NCBI GenBank assembly: GCA_014885115.2
Contig: WKLE02000846.1
Span: 1-27,134, forward strand
Length of the DNA stretch: 27,134 nucleotides
Source: Asterionellopsis glacialis
Taxonomy: Eukaryota; Bacillariophyta; Plagiogrammaphyceae; Rhaphoneidales; Asterionellopsidaceae
Reading direction: 5' to 3'
Shown here: positions 7,388 to 17,843 of the stretch, piece by piece
Layout: each line of letters begins with the position of its first letter
How positions within the stretch are numbered: the first letter of the stretch is position 1
The notes under the pieces: generated by a model
What the model saw: only the letters and a program-made list of their open reading frames with translations
What the model was told of the DNA's origin: nothing
Databases searched by the model: none
Made by a program: the position numbers and the translations under genes

Positions 7388-9202
7388 TCATGTCCGACTA
7401 TTCCGCCGGCCATGGCTGTTACCGTTCTTTTTTCGGTTATAACGTTGGTGAGAGCGAGATGAGCTTCTGCCATTCGACGGGCTTTCGCTCCGATTGCTCC
7501 TTCCGTTACTTCTAGGGTAACGCTCTCCGCGTGTTCTATGACTTTTATGTCTTGTTGGACTACTTCTTTTCTTATGCCGATTGCTTTTTCGACCTGACCT
7601 AGTGCGATCTGCAACGGGACTACGATTATCCTGTTGAGTATGCGTGGGAGGGCTGCAACTACGACTACGGCTTCTGCTTTGGCTCCTGCTTCGGCTCCAC
7701 GATCTTTTTCGATTGCGATAATTCCCATTTCTTCTCTCGTTCTGCGGCGGACTACGGCTGCGTGACCGTTGCCGTGTCCAATCCCGCGTTGCATGACCGT
7801 AACCCCGACCGGGGTCATAATCATTGGCATAGCATCCATTCTTGGGTTCGGAATAGCGCCCATTTGGAGGTTCTGTATATAGCCCATTCGGGGGTTCTGC
7901 ATAGCATCCGTTTGTTGGTTCACCCGGTTCTCGCCTCGTCTCTTCTTCCATGGTTACTCCATTCTGATGAAAACGTTTCAAGGGCAAATGCATGTACCGA
8001 CCTTGGTATCGACGTGTCCCCCTTCCTTTATAGACAGTCCCTCCAGGACTTGTCCTACAGTTGGTACGAGAAGACGATGTGTCATCCTGTAGCAATGGAT
8101 GTGTCGGTGAATCGCCTCCCCCTGAAGGCGCATCATCCACTTCTGACTTTTCGGTTGCTTCATCAGACCCACTGCGATTTCCTTCCTGACTTTTCACGGA
8201 GTTCCCATCGTTCACACTTTCCACCAATGAACCACCACAGTCATCTGTATCCACGTGCGCCACTACATCACTGCTAGCACCAGCGGTCGAACCAAATGAT
8301 CTAACAGATCCGGCACGAGACGAGTCGCCCTGCGATGCCATTGGTGGATCTTGCAATAGCAAAGTCCGTGATAAAGGAGGTCCCATGTCGTTCATCATGG
8401 CAATGGCGGATGCCCCCACGGGTTCTGTCGCCGGCGGTAATGTTGGCGACGATCGTACGGGTGGATGAGCATACTGAGAGCGAGTGGCAGAAATACCTGG
8501 AGCATGAGGTTGTGGCGCAAAATCTACAACTCGCTGTTGCGCTTGACCAACCCCACCACTACTTGTCCGCCGTGCACCGGCTGAAACAACAACCATCCGA
8601 TCACTCGATTGCATGGGAATATTTGGTGTTTGCGGCGGATTTGAACCTCCAGACATGACGCTAGAGACTTCAATGTCCTCAATAACACTCCCAGAGCAGA
8701 CGGTGGCAATATCACTCTTTGGGGCCTCCGCTGTTGTGTACGACATGGCGGTGGGAAATCGAGTTTCGCCACTCACAAGATGGGCCGCAATCATCACTCT
8801 ACCTGGAGGTCCTCGATGAAATGCTGATGAACTTCCTTGTGACCCAATTGAACCCACCGAACGCATTGAACTTGTCGTGTGAAGACGTGCCTCTCGTTCT
8901 GTGCTACCTTGAGACCCCACTGACCCTACGGACCTTATTGAGCTTGTGGTATGGTATCCCTGTTCATATGTCTGCACTTGTAGTGTATTTGGCCCATCGC
9001 TTAGTGCTCCTGAGGAATGGTAACCCGAGTCACTAGGACAATGGTGTGAGGAGAGTGATCGCGAATCGTCCAAGTTCAATGCGGTCTCGGGTCTTCCTTC
9101 TTCGCCGTAAACTGGTGTCATGGATCGAGGATCTCGAGGTGGACGAACAATTTCTTGTTCGCTTCCCGAATTATACTGTGGATCGTTTGGATCTTTCTGC
9201 AT
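7388..9202 (-). CDS. SR-like low-complexity protein with RS-rich C-terminus
   Basis: This 604-residue frame starts at ATG 9202. The N-terminal two thirds are Ser/Gly/Pro-rich and probably disordered, with an imperfect repeat of HTTSSxRSVGSxGSQGS. Residues 428-459 are four 8-residue EPPNGxY-type repeats. From about residue 470 to the end the protein is Arg/Ser-rich with many RS dipeptides, as in SR splicing factors and other nuclear-speckle proteins. No RRM or other folded domain is visible, so only an SR-like role in RNA processing can be inferred. In-frame codons continue upstream of the ATG (ALLLETNRRNFFDK) to a good splice acceptor, TTACAG at 9252-9247, so a 5' exon may be missing. It is convergent with the AAA gene. 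Confidence 0.65.
   Translation of the reverse strand: MQKDPNDPQYNSGSEQEIVRPPRDPRSMTPVYGEEGRPETALNLDDSRSLSSHHCPSDSGYHSSGALSDGPNTLQVQTYEQGYHTTSSIRSVGSVGSQGSTEREARLHTTSSMRSVGSIGSQGSSSAFHRGPPGRVMIAAHLVSGETRFPTAMSYTTAEAPKSDIATVCSGSVIEDIEVSSVMSGGSNPPQTPNIPMQSSDRMVVVSAGARRTSSGGVGQAQQRVVDFAPQPHAPGISATRSQYAHPPVRSSPTLPPATEPVGASAIAMMNDMGPPLSRTLLLQDPPMASQGDSSRAGSVRSFGSTAGASSDVVAHVDTDDCGGSLVESVNDGNSVKSQEGNRSGSDEATEKSEVDDAPSGGGDSPTHPLLQDDTSSSRTNCRTSPGGTVYKGRGTRRYQGRYMHLPLKRFHQNGVTMEEETRREPGEPTNGCYAEPPNGLYTEPPNGRYSEPKNGCYANDYDPGRGYGHATRDWTRQRSRSRSPPQNERRNGNYRNRKRSWSRSRSQSRSRSRSCSPPTHTQQDNRSPVADRTRSGRKSNRHKKRSSPTRHKSHRTRGERYPRSNGRSNRSESPSNGRSSSRSHQRYNRKKNGNSHGRRNSRT
7826..7921 (-). repeat. Four 24-bp coding repeats (EPPNGxY)
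   Basis: Four consecutive 24-bp units encode EPTNGCYA, EPPNGLYT, EPPNGRYS and EPKNGCYA. The units differ at several bases, so the array is moderately old and held in frame. Confidence 0.85.
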
Positions 9203-10580
9203 TTTATCGAAAAAGTTTCTACGGTTGGTTTCAAGTAAGAGAGCTTCTGTAACCCCTTTTAAGCCATGTGCATTAAGGTGCTATTATCTTGTCATTGACT
9301 CTTGTTCGTGCTCCAGTAAACTTGATTTGTCCAGTTCTATTTTTGGGTTTGGTCTTTAATCGACGAAGAAGCTCTGGTGGTCTCGAGCGGTATGTGCTTT
9401 GAATTTCTATTTGGTTTCTAGGCTTTCAGACTAAAATATTGTCTAAACTGTTTTCGTTTTCGCCCTGATTTATCCTTCCTTGACGTTGCAAGTAAGCTTG
9501 ATGGTGACCCTGACGAAATGAAAGTCACGCTGAACACACCCCGCCTGGATCCTCTGGGAGGGAGGAACAAGATGGACAGATGACATGAGCTGAGCATCTG
9601 GTGTCTACGTAATGTGCCATAGCTACTTAGTCCTAGTCCTACGTATGACTTGTACAGGTACAGCATCCTGCCTACCTCCTGGTATCAGTTATTAATATAT
9701 CTACCGTAGTATTTTAGACTGCTCACCTTGCTCTATTACGTACCAGGTACAGGTAACTCTGGAAGAATCTCTAGAAACTAGGACAAACAGGCGAGTGTCG
9801 CCAGTGTGTCGCCTGTAAAAAACTAAAAAAACTTGAGGCCTTGGGAAATGGTAAAAAAAAGGGGGGTCACTTTTTCGCTTTGAAATACAACAGATCATTA
9901 TTTTTTCTTCAAGCCATTTTTTCTCACCCCGGAATTGCTCAGTCATATGGTTTTTACGATTAAAATACTATGGAAGACTCTGTAGAGCTAAAAAAACACA
10001 TCATGAGCAGTAAAAAATCGGGGAAAAATGTTTTTATTTTTCCCTTTCTTTATTTTTGACCACCGGCATGTACAGTATTTTTAGCTTTCCTCAGCCAAGT
10101 AACATGAGAAAGTAATCTTTCTCCTAGGTCATCTCAATGGATACTCGGAAAACATGGAATTACATACTGTGCTCCTCAAGAATTACATTATCATTCATCG
10201 GAGACCCTACACCTTTGTCTTGAGTTCGTAAACTAGTCTTACTTTATATCAGACATGGGTGAATGACTGGTTTGACCCATTTTCAAAAAAGTCACAGAAC
10301 CAGAAGCAAAACAAAATTGGTAGATATGTCAATTGCTCTTCCACAGATTTCCCAAGGCTCATGTCCGCAACCCCTTTTTCGTCAAGACATCATGTTCACT
10401 TCCAGTACTTTGCCGATCATTTCCACAATTTTAAACTTGAAATACGGCCAAGTAAGAATTATGTGATAACCGTGTTAGAGTTTCCATGAAAGAATGGTGT
10501 CTCAAAATGGAGCTTCAAATTCTAATTGTTAAAACTTATAATATTGCTTTTAGGTATGTACATTGAACATGGACGCATTC
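9203..10580. other. Intergenic region, 5' flank of the SR-like gene
   Basis: About 1.4 kb with no convincing gene. The part next to 9202 may hold a short upstream exon of the SR-like gene. GTACAGGTAC (9652-9661), TACCTCCTGGTA (9673-9684) and GTACCAGGTAC followed by AGGTA (9740-9755) form a cluster of palindromic sites. The stretch 9830-10060 is rich in A and T homopolymer runs. Confidence 0.6.
9740..9755. promoter_or_regulatory. TACCAGGTA palindromic element
   Basis: GTACCAGGTAC followed at once by AGGTA lies about 540 bp upstream of the SR-like gene's ATG. The same 9-mer recurs in two other gene-free 5' flanks of this window. A role in transcription is inference. Confidence 0.4.
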
Positions 10581-11332
10581 TCAATTGTCTTTCCAGTGTG
10601 TATCCTGGTTTTTCTTGAGCATTTGCCGCATTGCACCTTTTTTCTTTTCATCACCGTAAAGAGTAGATGGCCGACGCTTCCTTCTAGCCTTTGCAATTGC
10701 TAAATCAAAATCATACATGGATACAAACACACTTGGACCTGCAGTGCTGTCAGCACTCAGTCTTTGTTTTCGTCCTTTACCCAACTGCGACGTGCCCGCT
10801 ATTACTTTCCCATCAACTAAAACATCGAAACTTGCCGCTTCCCCATCTGACGCCGGCAAGATTCGTCTTTCGATCAGTACATCAGGGTGGGACTCCTTAA
10901 TTTTTCGTGCAACTGTGAGATAAAATGCCTTTAGACCCTGAGTGTATCGAACTGTGACAACAACGCGTTTTTCCTGTTACAATGAATGAGGGGAGAAAAC
11001 AGAATGATTGAGGAAAACAGCGATGAGTTCACCATGGACAGCTCCATTATATGCGAAACAATTGAATACAGGATATATCTCTTTACCTGCATCGTGACAA
11101 ACTTGTCGAACGACAGAGGAGGCGCGAAAGGCAATTCTTCGCTTACAATTAAGTTCATCTCATCCAGATCTTCGCCACTGACTGTCTCAGCAACTGCATC
11201 CGCAGTCGAGACGAAAAGAGAGCTCCTTGTTTGCTGAACTCCTTGCCATCTTTGTCTAACAGTAGCAGGCTGCGGTCTCAAAAATCCGTGCACCCAGAAC
11301 ACTGAGGCTATCAAGACGACGCTTTTCAACAT
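10581..11332 (-). CDS. Putative plastid protein with Rdx/SelW-like domain lacking CxxC
   Basis: The exons are 11332-11087 and 10973-10581. The 113-bp phase-0 intron has GTAAAG and TAACAG borders. The product has 212 residues. It starts with a signal peptide (residues 1-16, ending WVHG) followed by FLRP and a Ser/Gln/Arg-rich stretch. Phe right after the predicted cleavage site is the ASAFAP-type signature of proteins sent to diatom plastids. From residue 83 the pattern is a strand (KRVVVTVRY), a helix (LKAFYLTVARKIKESHPDV) and a strand pair ending FDVLVDGKVI, which is the layout of the thioredoxin-like Rdx family (SelW, SelT). Where that family carries CxxC or CxxU after the first strand, this protein has YTQGL. 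The C-terminus is very basic. The fold call is moderate. The plastid call depends on the presequence. Confidence 0.65.
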
Positions 11333-12268
11333 TGTAACTTCAGGAGGTGACTGAGTTTTTGCTTTGTGGACGGTTTACTGACATGACTTTTCTGATGTCG
11401 TCCGTTTTCGGACTGCATGGTGCGAGTTGGTACCCTCTGTACAGTATGTTCTGTGAGTTGTGGCAGCAGGGGGAGATGATTGGCCACCCTTTCAACCTTT
11501 GCGAACAGAGGCGGACGAGAAGCGTCCAGAGAGGAAACGTCATCATCCACTCAGGTTCATTTCAAAACATGCATGGTATGAATGGGAGTGGATGATTTAT
11601 GTTTTTGCGCGTCTCCCTCCGCCAGCGAGTGTGATATTATTTTTTTCTGTTGGTCCCACACATTTATTTTCCTTTAAGTCGTGGAAATTTCAATTTTGCC
11701 GCTACCGGGGTTGTCGGCCAATCAAAATAAAGGAAACTCTTCCAAGTCCCATAACTAACATGTGTATCTGCATATATTTAAATTGGAGAAACAAACAATA
11801 AAATTATTCATGTATTCATACATCATAGAAATTTAGAGGTAGACATTGAAATTTTCATCTCGTATATCAAGCGGATTAGCCTGAACGGAACTAGGTGAGT
11901 TTCCGTTGTTATTTTGTACGGACTATCTTATCAATGGTGATAAATAATGAATGCAAGCCTGTCATGTGGAAATCTCCCCCGAAGCCGAGAAAATAATACT
12001 ACCGGAGAAGGTAATATTTAAAAGGCGGGTTTAGACACAACCAGGATCCAAAAAATCAAATAAGTAACGTACTGTGGGAAACTCTTTTACAACTCCACCC
12101 TCTATCTGTCTGTAAAAATCAGAAAAACGAACCGTCATTAGGTGGTGTGGTAGATCTCACTTAGATTTCTGATGTTTGCATTGAACATCGAAAAACATTA
12201 ATAGTAGGGTCCTGTATCATCCTGTCAACAAATCTCATTTCTTATCAACCCAAAGATAAATATTGATC
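11333..12268. other. Divergent intergenic region
   Basis: This 0.94-kb spacer lies between the divergent Rdx-like and cyclin genes and should hold both promoters. It contains only short, unconvincing frames. The part from about 11760 to 11870 is very AT-rich. I see no distinct motif that I can name. Confidence 0.5.
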
Positions 12269-13317
12269 ATGGATACCGATGATTTCGTTCAAGATAGAGA
12301 AAGAGTCTTTGATGTCGAGGAAATGGAAGAAATCGTTTCGAAAATGAGACGGCAGGAGTCGACCATTTATAAATGCGAGGATTACTTGGCACGAGGGTCT
12401 GCTAATACAGTTGGTGCAGTGGACGAGGCATGGCGGCAACGGATGTGTGAATGGATGTACGTTGTTGTAGATCACTGCAATTTCAACCGCAATATTGTAA
12501 TGATAAGCGCGAAATATCTAGATATTTGCCTATCCAAAGGAGATAAAGTAATTCGTACCCGACGGAACTTCCAGCTCGCTGCGATGACATCTCTCCATCT
12601 AGCAATGAAGATTATCGACACTTCCTGTGTTAAAATTGATAGTTTGGTTCAGCTAAGCCGCGGTCTCTTTACAACAAAGGATGTCATCGAAATGGAAGAA
12701 CATTTGATCATAACAATGGGTTGGTATCTTCACCCACCATCACCTACTTGCTTCTTAACGAGGTATCTGGATCTGTTTCATACCAGCGTTTCCCCCAAAG
12801 TCAGATTCATGATTGCAGAGGTTTCTAGATTTATCGCAGAAATGTCGGTATGCGTGTATAAATTTGTTAAGTACAAGTCTTCCGTAATGTCATACGCATC
12901 GTTGCTTATATCTATGGACAGTATTGACGAAGCCAGCTTTCCTCTTTGGCAACGCCTACATTTTTACCGCCGAATGGCAAGGTACGCTCACTTTATAGTT
13001 GTACAATTTTTTAAATCTTACCAAATACCATTCCATTTTATTCTATCGCCAAATCTGAAACTCACACGGTCCCTCCTTTTCTAAATTTACGCAGTGTGGT
13101 AAAGCTTTGGAATACGTCCAAAGAAGTTTCCTACGTATCGATGCAACTTCGGAAACTAGTAGAAAAAAATGCTGACCTCGAGGTATTAATGCAAACAATT
13201 GATCCCAAATGCCGTATCCTTCAGCCAGAGACATGCAATAAAATTGCATCCGAGAACTCCTCGACCTCGCCAAGAAATATTGCGAAAGGTCCGACTGTCG
13301 TCTGTGCTAACTATTGA
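12269..13317 (+). CDS. Cyclin, diatom-specific (dsCYC) type
   Basis: The exons are 12269-12981 and 13095-13317. The 113-bp phase-2 intron has GTACGC and ACGCAG borders and gives the junction RRMA-S-VVKLW. The product has 311 residues. The start is the ATG in tgatcATGG. The N-terminal cyclin box spans about residues 25-155. It includes RQRMCEWMYVVVDHC, the counterpart of the usual MRxxLVDWL, then AKYLDICLS, LAMKIID with the conserved Lys, and the Glu of EMEEHLI. A weaker C-terminal cyclin fold follows (about 156-260). Long divergent cyclins of this kind are expanded in diatoms and are thought to link nutrients or light to CDK activity. Which CDK it binds cannot be read here. It has no destruction box that I can see. 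Confidence 0.8.
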
Positions 13318-13829
13318 AACTAGACTAAAACTAATATTTATTCTCACTTGTCATTTAACTGCGGGCAACAATAGCTTCCGTTGGTTGTATCTCCTACAAA
13401 CCAATTGATTTCCGCTGCTTGTGAAGTGCAAAAAGCGCAACTGATCACTTTGAGTAATTATATGCATATATATATCCTCATAGAATTTAAAATAAGAAAT
13501 AACAAAAGTTCCATCTTTTTATCGCAGTACGCAAAATCGAAACGGAACGATGGCATCACAGGTTTTCATTATCTGTATGGATATAGGTTGTCGACATGAG
13601 TAATTCTTCTACATGATGAAAGTCGAAGAATTATCAAAGGAAAAGTACCAATTTGCACTAATACTTTTTCTATTACGTTATGTTTTCTTTACCCTAAAGT
13701 GCTACGAAGACGCTAGTAACATATACTTGCATATTCAGAGAGAGGGCTAACCTGATTAATAAAAAATCAATTCAACTGAAACACCAGTCATTCGACAATT
13801 AAATATTTTCTCCTGTTCCTTATTCTCTT
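13318..13829. other. Spacer between convergent genes
   Basis: These 512 bp separate the stop codons of the cyclin gene (+) and SEC23 (-) and should contain both 3' UTRs. The sequence is AT-rich with no convincing open frame or structured repeat. Confidence 0.5.
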
Positions 13830-16283
13830 TTAACTCTGGACAGCCAACTTCATCAAATGCTCCATAAATACACGCAAAGACACATCATCCGTATTCACTT
13901 GGGCACCTCCACCTCCACCAATCGCTCCGTCCAAATTCGAATTGTGAGTGACACTAGGATTGAGCTTTGCCATGAGGAAACGAGCTTCTGATTTGTGTTG
14001 ATCGCAAACAATGTATCGAGGTACCGGAAATCGAGAGTCCATAATGAGTTGGGCGTCTGCTTGTGGGGCTTCCAACAAGTTACGGAAAGCTGCATGTTCT
14101 TCTTGTTCGTGGTACTTTTGTTCTCTCCACGCTGCTACTGTTTCTCCGTGGAATACAACAACATGGAAGAAGGTATCCAACAACAAGATAGTATCAGGTC
14201 TCACAGACTCCGCATCCAACAAGGCTGCTTGAGGTGGCCCATTGAAGGAATACGAAAGCAACGTTGGTTGAAGCATCACAAGAGAATTGGTTGTGTTTTC
14301 CTTTGTAAGAATGTACCTGTAGTAACATGCTTCATCTGGACTCGAGTTGAAAAGTTGCAAAAATTGAGATCTCCTTAAATGGAACATGAACTGCGGGTAT
14401 AAACTGTATTCCGGTGACAATCGGAAGGATTGAACATCATCAGGTTGGTATTCTGCAAATTTGGTACACATTCGAATCAAACTACGATCCACCCATCGCA
14501 GTACATCCGAAACTTCATCGGTTTCTGTCATTTGAACCGCAAGACGAGCAGTCAATACAGCGGCAGCTTCTTGATCAAAACTACACTTGACAGGGTTCTG
14601 AGCCATGGCTGCTCCCTGCAGTTGTTCATGATCTTGCGACTGGCCTTGAGGTGGGTTCCACCATGAACCACACATGGTCGTGGCACGAAGACGAGTACGC
14701 CCATTGGAATGCTGGTATTTTGTCAAGAATTGCATGTACCGCTGTTTGCCTTCGGCCAATGGAGAGTTTCCAGGATTACTAATGTCAAAGTAAATAGCAA
14801 CTGTAGTGCTAGGATCAAGTCCACCCAAACTCCAAGCGTTGGTACCACCGCATCCAACCTCAATTTCTGATACGTTCGGGGCGTGCTTTTTCAGAGACGA
14901 TACAGGTCCAATCGCACCGGACACTTTGAATTCTCGACTCGTGAGGACTTCCAAAGATCCACCGAATGCCATGGACATAGTACCGCCATCCTGAGGGACA
15001 TCGTCGGGATACCTCATAAAGACACGACGAAGTGATTCTTTGAAGACAGACTGTCCAAATGAATCACCTAATACCGTCAATCCTCCTGTAGCCAGCACTA
15101 ACTCACGCATTTCCAATAAACCTACTTGATCTAGAGAACAGGCAAAGACGTCCACCACGTGATAATTGGGGGATGCCGCTTGACTTTGGGAGGTCGCGGA
15201 GGATTTTCCCTTGCCCGACTGTTGTCCATGCGTGGAGGGATGCGCAAGCTTGGCATAAAATTCACATGCAGGTTGATGGAGAGGTTCTGCCTTTTTGGCC
15301 AAATCCGCATGGGAACGCATATCTTCATCCTTGGATCGCGACACGACGGCACCGGGGCCAGATGTACAGGGTCCTCCTGTAAAAAGCATGATACGAGCTC
15401 CGCGACGAGGAATGGCCAAGTGAAGGAGAGACGTAGCTACTGACAAGGCAGCACCCGTGGCACGAGCAACACGCTTGTCATTCATCACGGGCCAGGGATC
15501 TTTGCGCAAATCTTCAAGAGCTGATTCCAATGTGAAGGAACATTCACCCACGGGTAACAAAAATCTCTCCAAAACTTGCTGCGAAGGTCCAGCTGGAGCT
15601 GTGTTTTGTTGCTGCTGCTGACCAGTGGGTGCAGGTGCTGCACCAGCAGTACAACCCAAGAGTTCACCGACGCGTCCAGGAGAATATTCCTTATTTCCAC
15701 GCAACACATAGGTTTTGGAAAAGGAATCAAATCCAAGTTCATGTACTTGAACATTTGTACCGTACGTAATGAGTCCCACAAGAGAATTTTCTGGAAGGAG
15801 TTGCAATGCCTGTTGAAGAGAATCCGCCAATTCAGCTAGTTCCTCCTTGTGACAACAAGTGTCCACCACGAAAAGGAAACAAGGTGGACCCATATCCGGA
15901 ACATTCGAGATTTCGTATTCACATGTCGTGTACTGCGGAATAAGCTCGGCTGGTAGATTTGTTTCACTCATGTTCTCGGCGTAATGAGGTGGGAAATGAT
16001 TACGTTGCAAACAAAAGGGACAGACCCACAACATGCTACGGAAATCAACCTGGCAGTACGGGTTGAGGACAGCATGACACGTTTGTGTCGAACACCTTAC
16101 AGGATCGTAAGGCAAGGCTGTAGGAGGAGCACACGCGGGTGGTAGCTTTTTCAATGGAGTGTACAATGCACCAAAGGGGGCCACGCAACGGGTTGCTTCC
16201 AATCTAGAGGATGGCCAACAGTGAAAGGAAAGACGGGCACCCGTCATTTCCTCCGACGCTGCGACATCCCACCCTTCTTGCAT
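13830..16283 (-). CDS. SEC23: COPII coat GTPase-activating protein SEC23
   Basis: This intronless gene encodes 817 residues, close to the family length of about 765 plus an insert. SEC23 pairs with SEC24 in the inner COPII coat and activates GTP hydrolysis by SAR1 during vesicle budding from the ER. The start is supported by the family N-terminus: ATG 16283, then [15 protein letters not shown]. The zinc finger has Cys 64, 69, 88 and 91. The trunk follows (PCFLFVVDT), then the beta-sandwich and helical parts. A gelsolin-like domain ([15 protein letters not shown]) and the typical end [18 protein letters not shown] complete it. Lineage-specific inserts are a Gln-rich stretch (~215-235) and a Ser/Gln-rich stretch around residues 360-380. 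It is divergent from the small secreted-protein gene. Confidence 0.97.
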   Translation of the reverse strand: MQEGWDVAASEEMTGARLSFHCWPSSRLEATRCVAPFGALYTPLKKLPPACAPPTALPYDPVRCSTQTCHAVLNPYCQVDFRSMLWVCPFCLQRNHFPPHYAENMSETNLPAELIPQYTTCEYEISNVPDMGPPCFLFVVDTCCHKEELAELADSLQQALQLLPENSLVGLITYGTNVQVHELGFDSFSKTYVLRGNKEYSPGRVGELLGCTAGAAPAPTGQQQQQNTAPAGPSQQVLERFLLPVGECSFTLESALEDLRKDPWPVMNDKRVARATGAALSVATSLLHLAIPRRGARIMLFTGGPCTSGPGAVVSRSKDEDMRSHADLAKKAEPLHQPACEFYAKLAHPSTHGQQSGKGKSSATSQSQAASPNYHVVDVFACSLDQVGLLEMRELVLATGGLTVLGDSFGQSVFKESLRRVFMRYPDDVPQDGGTMSMAFGGSLEVLTSREFKVSGAIGPVSSLKKHAPNVSEIEVGCGGTNAWSLGGLDPSTTVAIYFDISNPGNSPLAEGKQRYMQFLTKYQHSNGRTRLRATTMCGSWWNPPQGQSQDHEQLQGAAMAQNPVKCSFDQEAAAVLTARLAVQMTETDEVSDVLRWVDRSLIRMCTKFAEYQPDDVQSFRLSPEYSLYPQFMFHLRRSQFLQLFNSSPDEACYYRYILTKENTTNSLVMLQPTLLSYSFNGPPQAALLDAESVRPDTILLLDTFFHVVVFHGETVAAWREQKYHEQEEHAAFRNLLEAPQADAQLIMDSRFPVPRYIVCDQHKSEARFLMAKLNPSVTHNSNLDGAIGGGGGAQVNTDDVSLRVFMEHLMKLAVQS

Positions 16284-16875
16284 TTTCTATGAGTATGTGT
16301 ATTATATGGATATGAAGGCAAACAATTTGTTGCGTGGTGTTGAGGACGTCAAAGAGATGTTGGGCTGCTCCGGTTCGACACCTTTCGTTGCCCTCTGCTT
16401 GTTTGGTCACACTGTTTGCAGGAAGGTCAATGGCCTTGTGTTCAGAGGGGGGGGAGGATCATACCAGGTACCTGTGCGGTACTCGTAGTCCTACACACGA
16501 TGGATACCACGCACCGATCCCTGTGGAACCATCCAGAAGAGGAGAAAGCTTTTTTACACGCAATGAATCTTGGTGTAGAAACCAACGAAATTTTTTTAGG
16601 GGGGAGTCAAGATTTGCAATATCTTTTTCGGGGTGCTCGTGAACCAATAATTATCGACTCACCAAAAATGCCATATCCGGGTTTTCTTCATTCCCAACGG
16701 TCGGCTTCCGGTCCATGTCAAACGGAGACAAGAAAAACAGGGTTCCCTGTAAAACGGTATAGGTCCTCCCATTACCCTTGTTCAGAGGATACTTTTGGTG
16801 TAAATAATACGCGTACTGTGACACCAACTCCGTCTTCTTGGAGTGCACATCGTTGCTTGAACCCGTTCTTGGACC
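16284..16875. other. Divergent promoter region between SEC23 and a secreted-protein gene
   Basis: This 592-bp spacer should hold both promoters. It contains TACCAGGTACCTG (16462-16474) about 180 bp upstream of the SEC23 ATG. A plus-strand frame with ATG at 16500 runs to 17033 and overlaps the secreted-protein gene in another frame. I do not call it a gene, but it would act as an upstream reading frame if transcription began before it. Confidence 0.5.
16462..16474. promoter_or_regulatory. TACCAGGTA element in the SEC23 5' flank
   Basis: TACCAGGTACCTG contains overlapping palindromes (TACC-A-GGTA and AGGTACCT) in a divergent promoter region. Its recurrence at other 5' flanks suggests a protein-binding site; the function is inferred. 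Confidence 0.4.
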
Positions 16876-17403
16876 ATGACGCTTTTCAATTCCCTTCGTG
16901 TGTTGCCTTTGCTGGCAATCTTCCTTTTCAGTTTCATCCACGGATCTCATGGGTACGCATCATGGCTCAAATGTTACGTGGAGCTGGACGAAACAGAGGT
17001 CGTGATGAACCATTACATCGTTCCAGCCCATAAAGCCGATCACGAGGTTGTCATTGAAATCCAACCAGAAGGATATACCGATTGGGTCACATCTCATATT
17101 GTCTACTTGGAACCTACCATTGAATCTGTCAAAGTCCGTCTTCAGGTACCGCATGCTCTTCATGATGAAACTGTGCAATACGTTGTGGAGTCGACAGAAG
17201 GAGGTCTATTTGCAGATTCGAATATGTGTGATGGAAAACGCGCTTATGCACGTGATTATGACGATGAAGTTGTTTTGAAATTTAATCATGATTTTCATGA
17301 AACTCACTTGGAACTTGTGGCTGGATGGGCCATGGGACATGAAGAAGTTCGACTTACACCACGATTGAAATTAGAACGACGAGAAGAACGCACAGAACTA
17401 TAA
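16876..17403 (+). CDS. Small secreted protein of unknown function
   Basis: This 175-residue protein starts with a clear signal peptide: a hydrophobic core LPLLAIFLFSF and probable cleavage near residue 26, before YASWLKCYVEL. The mature part has only two cysteines (in WLKC and SNMC), alternating beta-type hydrophobic residues, an acidic middle and a basic end (LKLERREERTEL). There is no membrane segment and no ER-retention signal. I do not recognise the family with certainty; the beta-rich pattern would suit a small extracellular beta-sandwich. The reading frame, the signal peptide and the position beside SEC23 make it a believable gene. No intron is evident. Confidence 0.7.
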   Translation: MTLFNSLRVLPLLAIFLFSFIHGSHGYASWLKCYVELDETEVVMNHYIVPAHKADHEVVIEIQPEGYTDWVTSHIVYLEPTIESVKVRLQVPHALHDETVQYVVESTEGGLFADSNMCDGKRAYARDYDDEVVLKFNHDFHETHLELVAGWAMGHEEVRLTPRLKLERREERTEL

Positions 17404-17769
17404 AAAATCTATAGTGACAAGAAACTTGACTTGCAATTTGTGTCGGGCGTAATGTAACTGAGAAATCCTCCCTTTTTTAAAAAACATGATGGTAGCATAT
17501 TTGAAAAAGTTATACATGTAGAATTTTTTTAAGATTTTGGTAATAATCGTTTTGGTCTGATCTTGTCAGTGTTCAAGAAGAGGAATAAATCATCCACAAG
17601 TATACAACTGATCGACATTATACTTCTTCCGATTTGTTAGTACGACAAATATTTCATCATAAATTATTACCGTTCGATTTGTTTCATTGTAAAGCGGTGG
17701 ATTTGAGATGATTTTACCACCACGCAACCTTTGATACCATTAACATAATTTCGCTCACTTGTAAGAATC

Positions 17770-17843
17770 GCAAGGCTGAAATTTTCAGGTTATTGAAAAA
17801 AGTAACGCAAGCCTGAAATTTTCAGGTTATTGAAAAAAGTAAT
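17770..17843. repeat. 37-bp tandem duplication with internal inverted repeat
   Basis: Two copies, 17770-17806 and 17807-17843, differ at only two positions. Each carries CCTGAAATTTTCAGG or its one-base variant, a 7-bp inverted repeat around a single central base. Such dyads are typical of protein-binding sites, but no gene starts or ends nearby apart from the secreted-protein stop 370 bp upstream. Confidence 0.85.

Noticed and set aside
6988..7923. 311-codon minus-strand frame overlapping two genes
   Set aside because: It lies in another frame across the SR-like gene and antisense to AAA exon 2; its Arg/Ala/Met-rich content follows from the RS-coding sequence.
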